DNA of 64,000 bases from Shewanella polaris (GCF_006385555.1 NZ_CP041036.1:4154001-4218000); one strand, 5' to 3'. Numbered from the stretch's first letter, positions 36,361-45,284 are shown. Notes: a model not told the origin generated them from the letters alone. A program made the numbers and translations.

Positions 36361-36478
36361 TATTACGGCTTCCATGTCTTAAAATCACAAATATACGTCT
36401 ATTTAGCGCGTAGATCAATCAAGCCTTATTTCCTATGCTGGATAGGTAAACAATTTGTTAACAATACTTGAGGGCCTT

Positions 36479-37945
36479 ATGACCCAAATAAAAAGAAACC
36501 CTTCAGTTGTCATCATTGGTGCAGGTATGACGGGTATCTTAATGACCATCAAACTGCGTCAAGCCGGTATTACTGACATTGTCGTGCTGGAGAAAAAAGA
36601 CTGCGTGGGCGGCACATGGCGCGAAAATACCTATCCAGGGGCGGCCTGCGATGTACCTGCTCACATGTATACCTATTCATTTGAACCCAACCCAAATTGG
36701 AGCCGCTTTTTTGCCCATGGACCCGAGATTAAACAATACTTCGAGCACGTAGCAGATAAATATGATGTAAAACGAGACATTCGTTTTAACGAAGCCGTTA
36801 CCGATGCACACTATGCCAATGGCAAATGGACGGTAAAAACCAGCCAACAGCAAACTTACATCGCCGATTTTATTGTGTGCGCTACCGGCATTTTGCATCA
36901 TCCGCAATTTCCAGACATTCCCGGATTAACCGATTTTAAAGGCGCTACATTTCATACTGCCCAATGGAACCATAACGTCGACATATCGGCCTCAACTCGG
37001 GTTGGGGTAATCGGTACTGGGTCAACGGCCGCACAAGCTATACCCGAATTGATTAAGACTGGTGCTAAGGTCTCGGTTTTTCAGCGCACACCACAATGGT
37101 TAATGCACCTCCCCGATTTTACCTTTTCAAAAACCAGCCGAAAACTGATGACTCGCTTTCCTATCATTACCAAAATTCATCGTAATACGGGCAAATTTTT
37201 TCTAGAACACTTTTTTACCAAAGCCGTCACTGGACACTTTATCCAAAAGCATGTGTTAAATTTTTTATGTAAAGCCAACTTACGATTAAGTATTAAAGAC
37301 AAAACCTTACGAGAAAAACTGCGACCTCATTATCAAGTGGGCTGCAAACGAGTGATTATCAACACCACCTTTTATAAAGGTATTCAAAAACCCAATGCAG
37401 AGTTAATAACAGAAGGTATAGAGCGCATTACTGAAACGGGCATTATCACTAAAGACGGTAAACACCATGACCTCGATGTGTTGGTGTTATCGACAGGTTT
37501 TAATGCATTTAATTTTATGCGCCCCATGAATCTCATTGGCCGCAACAATCTGCATATTGATAAAGCTTGGGCCCATAAAATCAAAGCCTATCGGTCTATG
37601 TTACTTAGCGATTACCCCAATTTCTTTTTAATGCTCGGCCCCAACACACCTATTGGTAACTTCTCCGTTATCGCCATGAGCGAGGTTCAAACTGACTACG
37701 TGATCAAATTGATTGATAAATGGCGAGACCATGAATTTGATGAGTTTGAAGCCAAGCAACAAGCCATTGACGAGTTTAATGCCTACGTAAAGGAAGGGTT
37801 AAAAGGCACCAGTTGGGTTGGTGGATGCCAAAGTTGGTATTTAGATGCCGATGGCGACCCAATTTTATGGCCCTATACCTGGCAGCAATGGGTTGATGAA
37901 ATGAAACAACCGCAAATGGAACACTTTACTACCCGTTCATTTTAG
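36479..37945 (+). CDS. Flavin monooxygenase of Baeyer-Villiger type
   Basis: 488 residues. Two Rossmann motifs (VIIGAGMTG near the N-terminus, VGVIGTGSTA at about 180) flank the Baeyer-Villiger fingerprint FKGATFHTAQW. The cofactor loop GGTWRENTYPGAACDVP is also typical. By family it inserts oxygen next to a ketone using FAD and NADPH. GAGGG precedes the ATG at 36479; an upstream TTG (36455) is rejected. It heads a three-gene set with an SDR (58 bp later) and an esterase, which together could turn an alcohol to a ketone, then to an ester, then hydrolyse it. Confidence 0.93.
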   Translation: MTQIKRNPSVVIIGAGMTGILMTIKLRQAGITDIVVLEKKDCVGGTWRENTYPGAACDVPAHMYTYSFEPNPNWSRFFAHGPEIKQYFEHVADKYDVKRDIRFNEAVTDAHYANGKWTVKTSQQQTYIADFIVCATGILHHPQFPDIPGLTDFKGATFHTAQWNHNVDISASTRVGVIGTGSTAAQAIPELIKTGAKVSVFQRTPQWLMHLPDFTFSKTSRKLMTRFPIITKIHRNTGKFFLEHFFTKAVTGHFIQKHVLNFLCKANLRLSIKDKTLREKLRPHYQVGCKRVIINTTFYKGIQKPNAELITEGIERITETGIITKDGKHHDLDVLVLSTGFNAFNFMRPMNLIGRNNLHIDKAWAHKIKAYRSMLLSDYPNFFLMLGPNTPIGNFSVIAMSEVQTDYVIKLIDKWRDHEFDEFEAKQQAIDEFNAYVKEGLKGTSWVGGCQSWYLDADGDPILWPYTWQQWVDEMKQPQMEHFTTRSF

Positions 37946-38003
37946 TTGGCTTATCCACCTTTTCACCCGTACTGATTAACTCATACTAGAAATAACCAGG
38001 TTT

Positions 38004-38777
38004 ATGATGAATAAAAACACTATATTTATTACCGGCGCAGCTTCCGGCATTGGCTTAGCGACTGCAAAACACTTTCATAAAAAGGGTTACTGGGTCGGCA
38101 TGGCCGACATCAATTTGGTGCAATTAAAACAAGCCACCGAAATATGGGATAGAACGCGAGTACGGTTGTTTCAGCTAGATGTCAGTGATTTTTCACAAGT
38201 ACAACACGCTATGGCTAAATTTTGTGCTGAACATAATGGTTGCTTGGCAGTATTAGTTAATAATGCCGGCATATTGAAAATAGGTCCCTTTGAAGAAATT
38301 TCTATCGAACATCATCAGCGCACGTTAAGTGTCAATGTCATCGGTGTGATGAATCTATGTCATGCTGCATGGCCATATTTAAAAAATAATGACACCAGTA
38401 CTATTATCAACATGTCATCAGCCAGTAGCGATTACGGTGTACCAGAATTGGCCAGCTATTCCGCCAGTAAATTTGCTGTAAAAGCACTAACCGAAGCATT
38501 GGAACTAGAGTGGAAAAAGTATGGCATAAGCGTATGTGATGTTATGCCACCCTTTGTGGCAACCAATATGCTTAAGTCACAAAAAAACACCTCCAACGTC
38601 ATGCAACGACTCGGCGTTAATATCACCGCAGAACATGTGGTGACAGTGATTGATAAGCAAGTAAAACGCCCTAAAACCCATAGAACGGTCAGTATGGTCT
38701 ATGGGTTATTGCATCGCCTAAGCAATGTGTCACCGGCTTATGTTAATCGCCTAGCGATGAAATTATTAAGTCGATAA
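38004..38777 (+). CDS. Short-chain dehydrogenase/reductase (classical SDR)
   Basis: 257 residues. The NAD(P)-binding TGAASGIG, the structural NNAG and the catalytic Ser plus YSASK (Tyr/Lys) are all present. Asp after the second strand (ADIN) suggests NAD(H) preference. In the mymA-like arrangement the SDR would interconvert the alcohol and ketone or aldehyde forms of the substrate used by the monooxygenase. The start at 38004 or 38007 is not resolved (CAGG 3 or 6 nt upstream). Confidence 0.92.
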   Translation: MMNKNTIFITGAASGIGLATAKHFHKKGYWVGMADINLVQLKQATEIWDRTRVRLFQLDVSDFSQVQHAMAKFCAEHNGCLAVLVNNAGILKIGPFEEISIEHHQRTLSVNVIGVMNLCHAAWPYLKNNDTSTIINMSSASSDYGVPELASYSASKFAVKALTEALELEWKKYGISVCDVMPPFVATNMLKSQKNTSNVMQRLGVNITAEHVVTVIDKQVKRPKTHRTVSMVYGLLHRLSNVSPAYVNRLAMKLLSR

Positions 38778-38817
38778 AGCATATTGTTCTAATCAGATAC
38801 TAAAAAGGCCATAGATA

Positions 38818-39888
38818 ATGGACAACACCAACAAGCCAGTAGCACAAGATGAACAACTACAAGGCGAACAGCTACAAGCGCCTAAGCTAGAAGCTAAACA
38901 ATTACTGGCCGCCAAGTTGTTGTCATTAGCGCCGTTATACCAGTTGCCAGTCACATTATTCAGATATGTATTTCTAACGATGGACCGAGCACTTGGGCTG
39001 ACTAAAATTGAAATGGATAAGGTGATTAATTTAACGGTTCCAGTGAGCGCCGCCACTCCTCTTTTGGGCACTATTCCTTTGAACGAACATAGCGCCAGCG
39101 ATAGCAGCCATACCATCGCTAACAGAATAAAGCTTCGCATCTACCACCCAAGCGCCAACAAACCGCAAAAAACCTTAGTATACTTTCATGGTGGCGGCGG
39201 TGTGATTGGCAGCATTAACACTCATGACCACTTTTGCCGCTATCTGGCTAAACATGGCAACATGAACATTATCTCCGTAGATTACCGACTGGCCCCCGAA
39301 CATAAATTCCCAATCCCGATTTGTGATGCCATCGAAGCGTGGAACTATATCAATACCAATCATCAACAACTTGATATTAATCCACAACACATAGGCGTAG
39401 GAGGTGACAGCGCAGGTGGATATCTGGCGTGTATTCTCGGTTTACATTCACTGCAAACATCACTGCCAGTACAGGTAAAAGTAAAACCTGCATTTCAGTT
39501 TTTAATCTACCCAATGGTAGATTTACAAGGCTTAACCGAGTCTTATCGCCGTTTCAATAAGCAGTTAATACTCACCCGCGATTTAATGGATTATTTCAGG
39601 CTGCATTATTTACATTCTCTCGACCAAGTCACTCTGCCATTAGTGAGTCCACTGCAAGCAAAAGACATTAGCGAATCGCCAAAAAGCTACATACTAACCC
39701 TAGGTTACGATCCATTAAGGGATGATGGCATTGCATATGCGCAGCGCCTAAAAGCGGCAGGCATCAACACACAACACCAGCATTTTAATGATTGCATGCA
39801 TGGCTTTATTTCAATCACAAAACTCAGCGCTCGCGCCAAACAAGCCAGTCATAACATAGCTATGGCATTAAACAGCTTTAATGATTAA
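38818..39888 (+). CDS. Alpha/beta hydrolase of the HSL (family IV) esterase group
   Basis: 356 residues. The oxyanion motif HGGGG (about 122-126), the nucleophile elbow GDSAGGYLA, Asp in GYDPLRDDG and His in CMHGF complete the hormone-sensitive-lipase-type triad. The N-terminal 30 residues are a Gln/Leu-rich repeat (EQLQGEQLQAPKLEAKQL), unusual for the family and possibly a membrane-associating helix. It lies 40 bp after the SDR on the same strand and is the likely last gene of the operon, hydrolysing the ester made by the monooxygenase (inference). Confidence 0.9.
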   Translation: MDNTNKPVAQDEQLQGEQLQAPKLEAKQLLAAKLLSLAPLYQLPVTLFRYVFLTMDRALGLTKIEMDKVINLTVPVSAATPLLGTIPLNEHSASDSSHTIANRIKLRIYHPSANKPQKTLVYFHGGGGVIGSINTHDHFCRYLAKHGNMNIISVDYRLAPEHKFPIPICDAIEAWNYINTNHQQLDINPQHIGVGGDSAGGYLACILGLHSLQTSLPVQVKVKPAFQFLIYPMVDLQGLTESYRRFNKQLILTRDLMDYFRLHYLHSLDQVTLPLVSPLQAKDISESPKSYILTLGYDPLRDDGIAYAQRLKAAGINTQHQHFNDCMHGFISITKLSARAKQASHNIAMALNSFND

Positions 39889-40087
39889 TCGTAACAAGTA
39901 GCGTGAAGCACAACCGGCTCTATAAATTGCCAACAGAAGATAAAGTTTACTCCGACGCCATGTATTACAGGCTAACAAGCCAACTTATGCTAAAATGCGC
40001 CGATCAGCTTTATAAATGTGCATTAACACTCATTTGTTTGACTGAGCGTAGTGAACCCTACCGTGATTAACTAATGAGGATACAACA

Positions 40088-40366
40088 ATGAGTAAGTTAA
40101 ATGCCGAAGAGCGTAAGGCTCGAGATAACGAACGTTTTTCACAACGTGTTGATGAGCGTAGAGTAAAAGGCGAAGATGTGGTTGCCTATGCACTTGCCAA
40201 TGATAAAGCGTTTAAGTTTCTGACCAAGACAGAAAAACACAGCTTTAAAGAAAGAAAAGCAGAGCTTGAAGAACAAGCAAAACTGAAAAAACAGCAACAA
40301 TTTGATCTTAAAGCCCAGCAAGAATTAGAAAAGGTTGAAGCAGAGTTTACTGCTACTGAAGAGTAA
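40088..40366 (+). CDS. Small charged helical protein of unknown function
   Basis: 92 residues, with no signal or membrane segment. It is very rich in Lys, Glu and Gln and the C-terminal half (KTEKHSFKERKAELEEQ to the end) should form a long coiled coil. I do not recognise the family. A good Shine-Dalgarno (GAGGA) lies 8 nt before the ATG, and codon use is like the neighbours, so it is a real gene. It is a single gene. Confidence 0.75.
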   Translation: MSKLNAEERKARDNERFSQRVDERRVKGEDVVAYALANDKAFKFLTKTEKHSFKERKAELEEQAKLKKQQQFDLKAQQELEKVEAEFTATEE

Positions 40367-40460
40367 AACTCATCAACAGCCATTGTTAATAATGATGGCT
40401 ATTCAAATGAGTTTACACTGTACTCTGCCCCTATATATGCGGCTAATCGCAAAAACCTAA

Positions 40461-41213
40461 TCACTCAATCTCGCGTTTCACACACACAAACAAAGCATTG
40501 CCAGAATCAAGATCCCACGGGATGATTTTGTCGTAATCGTGTTCAAATATATGGATATCGAAATACGGACTTAACAATGCGTTAAGTTCAGTAAAGCTAG
40601 TGGCAACCATCGCATGAGAATCTTGCCATAACTCCGTTGCATCAAACTGGGTTTTACCAATACTTAAATTGAGCGATTGCATGTCACCTTCACCGCTGTA
40701 ATGCCAACCCGATTCAAACACAAACTGACTACCATCAAATTCGGCACTATGTTTCACCAACGCCTTATTATTGATTTTATGTTTATCAACAGAGTTAAAA
40801 CAAAACAGTCCGCCTGAATTTAAGGCTTTATGCACACTAGCAATACAAGCTTTAAGTGCCTCGGTTCCCGCAGAGTAGTGAATTGAGTACAAAAAGCAGG
40901 TAATCAAATCGAGTTTTTCTTCAACATAAAACTCAGTCATATTTTGTAAAATAAACTGCGCTTCCGGACAACGACGCATAGCAATATCGAGCATAGGCTG
41001 ATTAATATCGAGCCCACTGCTTTGAAAACCTAAATCGATAAAATGCCTAACATGCGGCCCGGTTCCACAAGCTAAATCTAAATGCTGTTTACCATTGTTT
41101 CCCAAAAACTGGTGTAAGCGCGCTACGCTATTGCTTTGTTGTTGGTAGTTAATATCGCGACACATTAAATCGTAATAACCGGACAAGTCGGTATAAAGGG
41201 CATTAGTAGACAT
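40461..41213 (-). CDS. Class I SAM-dependent methyltransferase
   Basis: 250 residues, cytosolic. Motif I is DLACGTGPHVRHF (about 46-58), motif II is GLDINQPML, and the motif IV region is LDLITCFLYSIHYS. The C-terminal half holds a small beta-domain insert (ESGWHYSGEGDMQSLNLS). Substrates of such methyltransferases range from small molecules to proteins; none is indicated here. It is a single gene with no clear terminator directly after it. Confidence 0.88.
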   Translation of the reverse strand: MSTNALYTDLSGYYDLMCRDINYQQQSNSVARLHQFLGNNGKQHLDLACGTGPHVRHFIDLGFQSSGLDINQPMLDIAMRRCPEAQFILQNMTEFYVEEKLDLITCFLYSIHYSAGTEALKACIASVHKALNSGGLFCFNSVDKHKINNKALVKHSAEFDGSQFVFESGWHYSGEGDMQSLNLSIGKTQFDATELWQDSHAMVATSFTELNALLSPYFDIHIFEHDYDKIIPWDLDSGNALFVCVKREIE

Positions 41214-41413
41214 AAAAATTGATCGAAGGCTTAGGCAAATTTAGGGTGGCGCATCATATATCAAAATGCACGATTGCGGAATGAGAAATCGCTAGCAACT
41301 AATAAGGACTTAAACAAATTAGAAAATAATTTATTCTGCCTCCGCACGTTCTGTCGTATAAATCACTATGTAGAAGTGTAACTTCATACACTATTTTCTG
41401 CTGCAGGTATTAA

Positions 41414-41445
41414 AAAGCCCCGATACTTTTAAGTATCGGGGCTTT
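41414..41445 (-). terminator. Terminator of the 41545-41949 gene
   Basis: A perfect 15-bp stem (AAAGCCCCGATACTT / AAGTATCGGGGCTTT) with a 2-nt spacer and a T-run (TTTTTA) on the minus strand. A very similar hairpin lies downstream of groEL. Confidence 0.9.
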
Positions 41446-41463
41446 CTTAAATGAGGGGCAAAA

Positions 41464-41488
41464 CAACGCAATTATCACCGATTTCGAC
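41464..41488. repeat. Dispersed 25-bp repeat, copy 1
   Basis: CAACGCAATTATCACCG followed by ATTTCGAC. It matches copy 2 at 45804-45828 at 23 of 25 positions. In both places it follows an AAAAGCCCCGATAC-type terminator, so a longer module may have been copied. The rest of the 331-bp gap holds only the terminator above. Confidence 0.6.
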
Positions 41489-41544
41489 CCAATAAAAGTG
41501 GGTTCTCACTTACTTAATCACTGATAGCAATCACGCTAAAATGA

Positions 41545-41949
41545 CTAACGTACCCATCGCATAAGCTCATTCGCATCTATCACCGCAGGCTGTCTTTTAA
41601 TTAAGATTCCCGCTGAGTCAAACAATAATAGCTCTGCAGCACCAGCACGATGTTTAGCAATGAACGCATCTCCCTCAGGAGTCGCTACACGTGCAAGCAG
41701 AAAGAACACATTATCGCCAAGATGATCACGAGCTTCATTCATCTGCTCAGTCTGACTGATACTCGAAACAAAGTTAGGATCATAAACAAATACCACCGCA
41801 GGTTTACCTGTACCGATTTGTTCGTGGGTCGCCTGAAACCCCTTGGGCATCATCGTTAGCAGCAGTCCAAACAACAACACTATGGCTGCAATGACACCTA
41901 TCGTAATCCAAGGCATTTTACGAGGCGCGTTTGATTTATGTTTATCCAT
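41545..41949 (-). CDS. Membrane-anchored protein with thioredoxin-like domain
   Basis: 134 residues. One membrane helix (about residues 14-33) is followed by a domain beginning GKPAVVFVYDPNFVSSISQTEQM, with FFLLARVATPEGDAFIAKH and AELLLFDSAGILIKRQPAVID, an order like a thioredoxin fold without cysteines. I cannot assign a role. The ATG at 41949 is preferred over the ORF start at 42012, since the upstream stretch has no family-like sequence; AAGGAAG lies about 12 nt upstream. Confidence 0.65.
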   Translation of the reverse strand: MDKHKSNAPRKMPWITIGVIAAIVLLFGLLLTMMPKGFQATHEQIGTGKPAVVFVYDPNFVSSISQTEQMNEARDHLGDNVFFLLARVATPEGDAFIAKHRAGAAELLLFDSAGILIKRQPAVIDANELMRWVR

Positions 41950-42232
41950 GATGATAGGTCTTCCTTTTAAATGTTTAATTACATAACCAAGCAACACAGT
42001 GTAGTCAACCAACCTGAGGCCTAGATTAAAAATTGCCGAGACAAATAGACAACATATTATTTTGATAGCAATTTAGTTATTCTGACCACTATACATCATA
42101 CAAAGTATACAGATGGCACATCATCAAGCTTGCCACAGTATCTCAGTGCAGTTAAAGTTCATTTTGTTATTATGTTAAAATAAGCAGATCAATTGATTTA
42201 TAACGTATTTTATCTGAAGGGTTAAATTTTTT

Positions 42233-42721
42233 ATGGAAAAAGTGTTTGAACGATTGATGTATGCATCGCGCTGGATCATGGCGCCTATTTATTTAGGATT
42301 AAGCCTAATCTTATTCGCCTTAGCCGTGAAGTTCTTCCAAGAGATTTTTCATGTGCTACCGAATATCTTCACGATAGGTGAAGTAGATTTAGTGCTGATC
42401 ACACTATCACTCATCGACATTACTTTAGTCGGTGGTCTGCTTATTATGGTGATGTTTTCAGGTTATGAAAACTTTGTATCACAGCTTGATGTGGGTGAAA
42501 ATAGTGAAAAACTCAACTGGCTGGGCAAGATGGATTCAGGCTCCCTTAAAAACAAGGTAGCAGCGTCAATTGTCGCGATTTCATCCATTCACCTACTTAA
42601 GATATTTATGAATGCCGAAAATGTCTCAAATGACAAAATCATGTGGTATCTACTCATCCACATCACCTTCGTGTTATCGGCCTTCGCCATGGGATATCTG
42701 GATAAAATTACCCGCAAGTAA
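42233..42721 (+). CDS. yqhA: YqhA/UPF0114 family membrane protein
   Basis: 162 residues with about four membrane segments. The start [24 protein letters not shown] and the loop [45 protein letters not shown] are typical of the UPF0114 family (E. coli YqhA). The function is not established. The length is normal. It is a single gene with a strong terminator, bordering the accessory segment that follows. Confidence 0.93.
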   Translation: MEKVFERLMYASRWIMAPIYLGLSLILFALAVKFFQEIFHVLPNIFTIGEVDLVLITLSLIDITLVGGLLIMVMFSGYENFVSQLDVGENSEKLNWLGKMDSGSLKNKVAASIVAISSIHLLKIFMNAENVSNDKIMWYLLIHITFVLSAFAMGYLDKITRK

Positions 42722-42737
42722 CCATCCATATCCAAAT

Positions 42738-42775
42738 AAAAGCCCTGATACATCACTGCATCAGGGCTTTTCTTT
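42738..42775. terminator. Terminator between yqhA and the XRE regulator
   Basis: AAAAGCCCTGAT and ATCAGGGCTTTT pair perfectly over 12 bp around a 10-nt loop. It is followed by TTCTTTTG on the plus strand and has a T-run on the minus strand too, so it serves both convergent genes. Confidence 0.92.
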
Positions 42776-42784
42776 TGCTATCGA

Positions 42785-43021
42785 TTAGTACCACACATTA
42801 GGATCAGCGTTATGATTCTGCGCTGTATCAATACTAATTCCCAGACCATTAAGAATTTTGAACACTGTCGAGATATAAACATCATTACCTTTCTCAACAC
42901 GGATTAACGTCTTTTTGGTCACGCCACACAACATCGCCGCCACATCTTGAGTCAATGCCGCGTTGTTTCTGGTTTCTTTAATGAGTAAACCCAAGGATTG
43001 TTGATTGAGTGGAGATGTCAT
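42785..43021 (-). CDS. XRE-family helix-turn-helix repressor (HipB-like)
   Basis: 78 residues with a single Cro/C1-type helix-turn-helix: [36 protein letters not shown], then [17 protein letters not shown]. This is the layout of HipB-type antitoxins, but no hipA follows. Two perfect operators lie directly upstream of its start, so it should repress itself and perhaps the divergent NERD-nuclease gene 220 bp away. A possible antitoxin-like or immunity-control role is inference. Confidence 0.88.
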   Translation of the reverse strand: MTSPLNQQSLGLLIKETRNNAALTQDVAAMLCGVTKKTLIRVEKGNDVYISTVFKILNGLGISIDTAQNHNADPNVWY

Positions 43022-43032
43022 AACGTCAGTCC

Positions 43033-43054
43033 AAAGTGTACTTTGCTACACTTT
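43033..43054. promoter_or_regulatory. XRE operator 1
   Basis: AAAGTGTA-CTTTGC-TACACTTT: perfect 8-bp arms with a 6-bp spacer, 12 bp upstream of the XRE start. It is identical in arms to operator 2, centre-to-centre distance exactly 50 bp. Confidence 0.85.
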
Positions 43055-43082
43055 AGCTATGAATGCTTGATATCTCAACAGA

Positions 43083-43104
43083 AAAGTGTAACAACCTACA
43101 CTTT
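43083..43104. promoter_or_regulatory. XRE operator 2
   Basis: AAAGTGTA-ACAACC-TACACTTT: the same arms as operator 1, with only the spacer differing. A further half-site (AAAGGTGTA at 43132-43140) lies closer to the NERD gene. The rest of the gap shows no other signal. Confidence 0.85.
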
Positions 43105-43240
43105 ATTGTGATTTACCATATTGTCACAAGTAAAGGTGTAAAATTGCACCCTGCTTTTAAAATAACACTGGCTTTTTTATCAGCATCATAGATATTATGA
43201 GATTGATTATTATCAAGTTATGAATGGATGCTGTTGGTAA

Positions 43241-44266
43241 ATGATTCTTAAAACTAAAACACTGCAAATGACCAAAACACCGCAAACTATTGCCGGTCAA
43301 AAACAAGAACAGGATGTGGCCTTCTTCTTACGTCGCGCATTTAAAGATCATCCCGAAGTGTTGGTTATCAACGACTTCAAATTCAGCTTTAATGATGAAA
43401 CCGCACAAATTGATCACTTGATCGTATACACCTATGGCTTTGTGTTAATTGAATCAAAAAGCATAAAAGGTCACGTTAAAGTAAACAACCAAGGCGAATG
43501 GACACGCAGCTATAACAGCCAATGGTCAGGTATGTCTTCGCCCATTAAACAAGTTGAGCTGCAACAAGCCTTGTTGAAAGAAATGCTCATGCATCATAAG
43601 AGTGAAATATTAAGCAAGTTACTGGGTATAAAACAACAAGGCTTCGGTGGACGTTGCTGGCATTATTTATGTGCGGTATCCAGTAATGCTGTAATCGACC
43701 GCAAAACCATGCCCAAAGACGTTTCGGACAAGCTTTTCAAAACCGAATTTTTGGTCGATGAACTAAAAAGCATCATGAACCTTAAACACAAAATAATCCG
43801 CTTGGTGAACGTCGCCGACACCCGTCCTGATTTTAACCAACAAGAACTCGATTCAATCGGCCAATTTCTTATTAGCCAACATATCGATTCAAATATTCAG
43901 CAAGTTGACGGTGCACCGGCACAACTAAAACAAATCCAGCCGATACCAAAAAGACCAGAGCTTAAATCAGCGTTAGCGCCGACTAATCATCTAGCTCAAT
44001 CTAATGCCACAATACTTGCACCGGTAGCCGCATTAGCACCAGACCAACACCCCATACTAAGCTGTAAATATTGCGGTGAATCAACACTATATACACCGAT
44101 GCATGGCAAATTCGGTTACTACATCAACTGTAACCAATGCAGCAAAAATACATCGATGAAACAACCATGCCCACAATGCCAGAGTAAAAATACCAAAGTC
44201 ACTAAGCGCAAAGAAACCTACACATTGAATTGTGTGGATTGTGGGTTTGAAAAGCAGATTATTTAA
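43241..44266 (+). CDS. NERD-domain nuclease-related protein with C-terminal zinc ribbons
   Basis: 341 residues. The NERD domain (about 18-135) has PD-(D/E)xK-type residues D58 in AQIDHLIV and E71/K73 in LIESKSIKG. A spacer of about 130 residues ends in a Pro/Ala/Gln-rich stretch. The C-terminus (about 285-341) holds four CxxC pairs (CKYC, CNQC, CPQC, CVDC), i.e. two zinc ribbons like those of topoisomerase I tails, which could bind DNA. It is divergent from the XRE repressor and convergent with the AbiEii-like gene. The start at 43241 or 43268 is not settled. Confidence 0.85.
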   Translation: MILKTKTLQMTKTPQTIAGQKQEQDVAFFLRRAFKDHPEVLVINDFKFSFNDETAQIDHLIVYTYGFVLIESKSIKGHVKVNNQGEWTRSYNSQWSGMSSPIKQVELQQALLKEMLMHHKSEILSKLLGIKQQGFGGRCWHYLCAVSSNAVIDRKTMPKDVSDKLFKTEFLVDELKSIMNLKHKIIRLVNVADTRPDFNQQELDSIGQFLISQHIDSNIQQVDGAPAQLKQIQPIPKRPELKSALAPTNHLAQSNATILAPVAALAPDQHPILSCKYCGESTLYTPMHGKFGYYINCNQCSKNTSMKQPCPQCQSKNTKVTKRKETYTLNCVDCGFEKQII

Positions 44267-44314
44267 AGGATAAAAAGTTAATTCTTACCTAACTAAATCT
44301 TAGAAATGATTAAC

Positions 44315-45226
44315 CTAACGATTCCTATTCAAGAAAGCTTTCTTCACTTTTTTCCTTTGCTCATACTTCTTATTTAATGAACGAATAAGATTGGGACCAT
44401 CAAATTCATAATACTTTTCACTGCCGCCTGGCGTCTTCAGAACAATATTAGCAAAAACAGATCTATAATCAACATCGTATTCTGTGAACAATCGTATTGA
44501 ATCTTCTGTTAGTAATAACTTGTGTAAAACGGTGATATGTTTTCTTACTTTTCGAAATGGTTCCTCTGCTGCTAAGTCTTGAAAAAAGTAAACTAGAGGA
44601 TATTTAAGACTTTCGATTCGTATTAATTCTATACCCTGTTGCTTAGGGCTATGAAACAAATTACCTACTCTGCTTTTAAAACAACCTATCGGATTTAAAA
44701 TTAATATTTTTTCGTTTGGTTGAATATCGAAAGCTGTTGAAAATTGAAAGAGAGATGTGAGAAATTTTCGTTTTTGAACATCTTTCACGTCTTGAATATT
44801 AAAACCAGCAGGGGCATCTATAAAATCAACTAAATTTGGCTCATCAAAACCAAGCTCCATTTCATCTACATCAATAAAATTACATCCCTCAATCGATTTG
44901 ATCTGTTGGGTATCTTTATCTTTAAGATATGCAATAGCGATAGAGGGTGGACCAACATCTATGCCGGCCATTTGCACATCGACATTCCATGCTTTTACAA
45001 TCTTACTTATATCGTCTTTTTGTGCGATATAATCAATATCCACGCTTGCAAGCGGGATCATGTCAAAATGCGGAATACTTTCTTGGTAATATGAATACCA
45101 GTACGATACGCTCTGCCCACCCACAATAATAACCGGATTAGCGAGTGAATCTGCAATACTTAGCAACTCGGCGTTGAGAGCTTCTAATTGCTCTAAAGGT
45201 AGTAAATATTTTTTCATAAGACACAA
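44315..45226 (-). CDS. Nucleotidyltransferase-like protein (AbiEii-like)
   Basis: 303 residues. The layout VIIVGGQSVSYWYSYY (residues about 32-47) followed by ASVDIDYIAQ (D63-x-D65) is the Gly-Gly then Asp-x-Asp order of the nucleotidyltransferase fold, as in AbiEii-type toxins and minimal NTases. A later patch, LILNPIGCFKSRVGNLF, may be the conserved Lys/Arg region. A basic tail (KKYEQRKKVKKAFLNRNR) ends it. The family is not certain. The TTG at 45226 has AGAGG five bases upstream; the ATG at 45217 is 14 bases away. A 51-residue ORF precedes it on the same strand, 58 bp upstream. Confidence 0.7.
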   Translation of the reverse strand: MCLMKKYLLPLEQLEALNAELLSIADSLANPVIIVGGQSVSYWYSYYQESIPHFDMIPLASVDIDYIAQKDDISKIVKAWNVDVQMAGIDVGPPSIAIAYLKDKDTQQIKSIEGCNFIDVDEMELGFDEPNLVDFIDAPAGFNIQDVKDVQKRKFLTSLFQFSTAFDIQPNEKILILNPIGCFKSRVGNLFHSPKQQGIELIRIESLKYPLVYFFQDLAAEEPFRKVRKHITVLHKLLLTEDSIRLFTEYDVDYRSVFANIVLKTPGGSEKYYEFDGPNLIRSLNKKYEQRKKVKKAFLNRNR

Positions 45227-45231
45227 AAAAA

Positions 45232-45246
45232 CCTCTATAAAAGAGG
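45232..45246 (-). promoter_or_regulatory. Hairpin containing the Shine-Dalgarno of the AbiEii-like gene
   Basis: On the minus strand CCTCT-TTTAT-AGAGG is followed by TTTTTTT. The 3' arm is the Shine-Dalgarno itself, so folding would hide it, and the T-run makes the hairpin look like an attenuator or terminator placed right at the start codon. Confidence 0.6.
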
Positions 45247-45284
45247 CTTATTATATCGAAAAAAACATTTAAATCTGTGTTTAC

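Noticed and set aside
43132-43150. Third XRE operator (AAAGGTGTA...GCACC)
   Set aside because: Only the left half resembles the operator arm and the spacing is off; it is noted as a half-site only.
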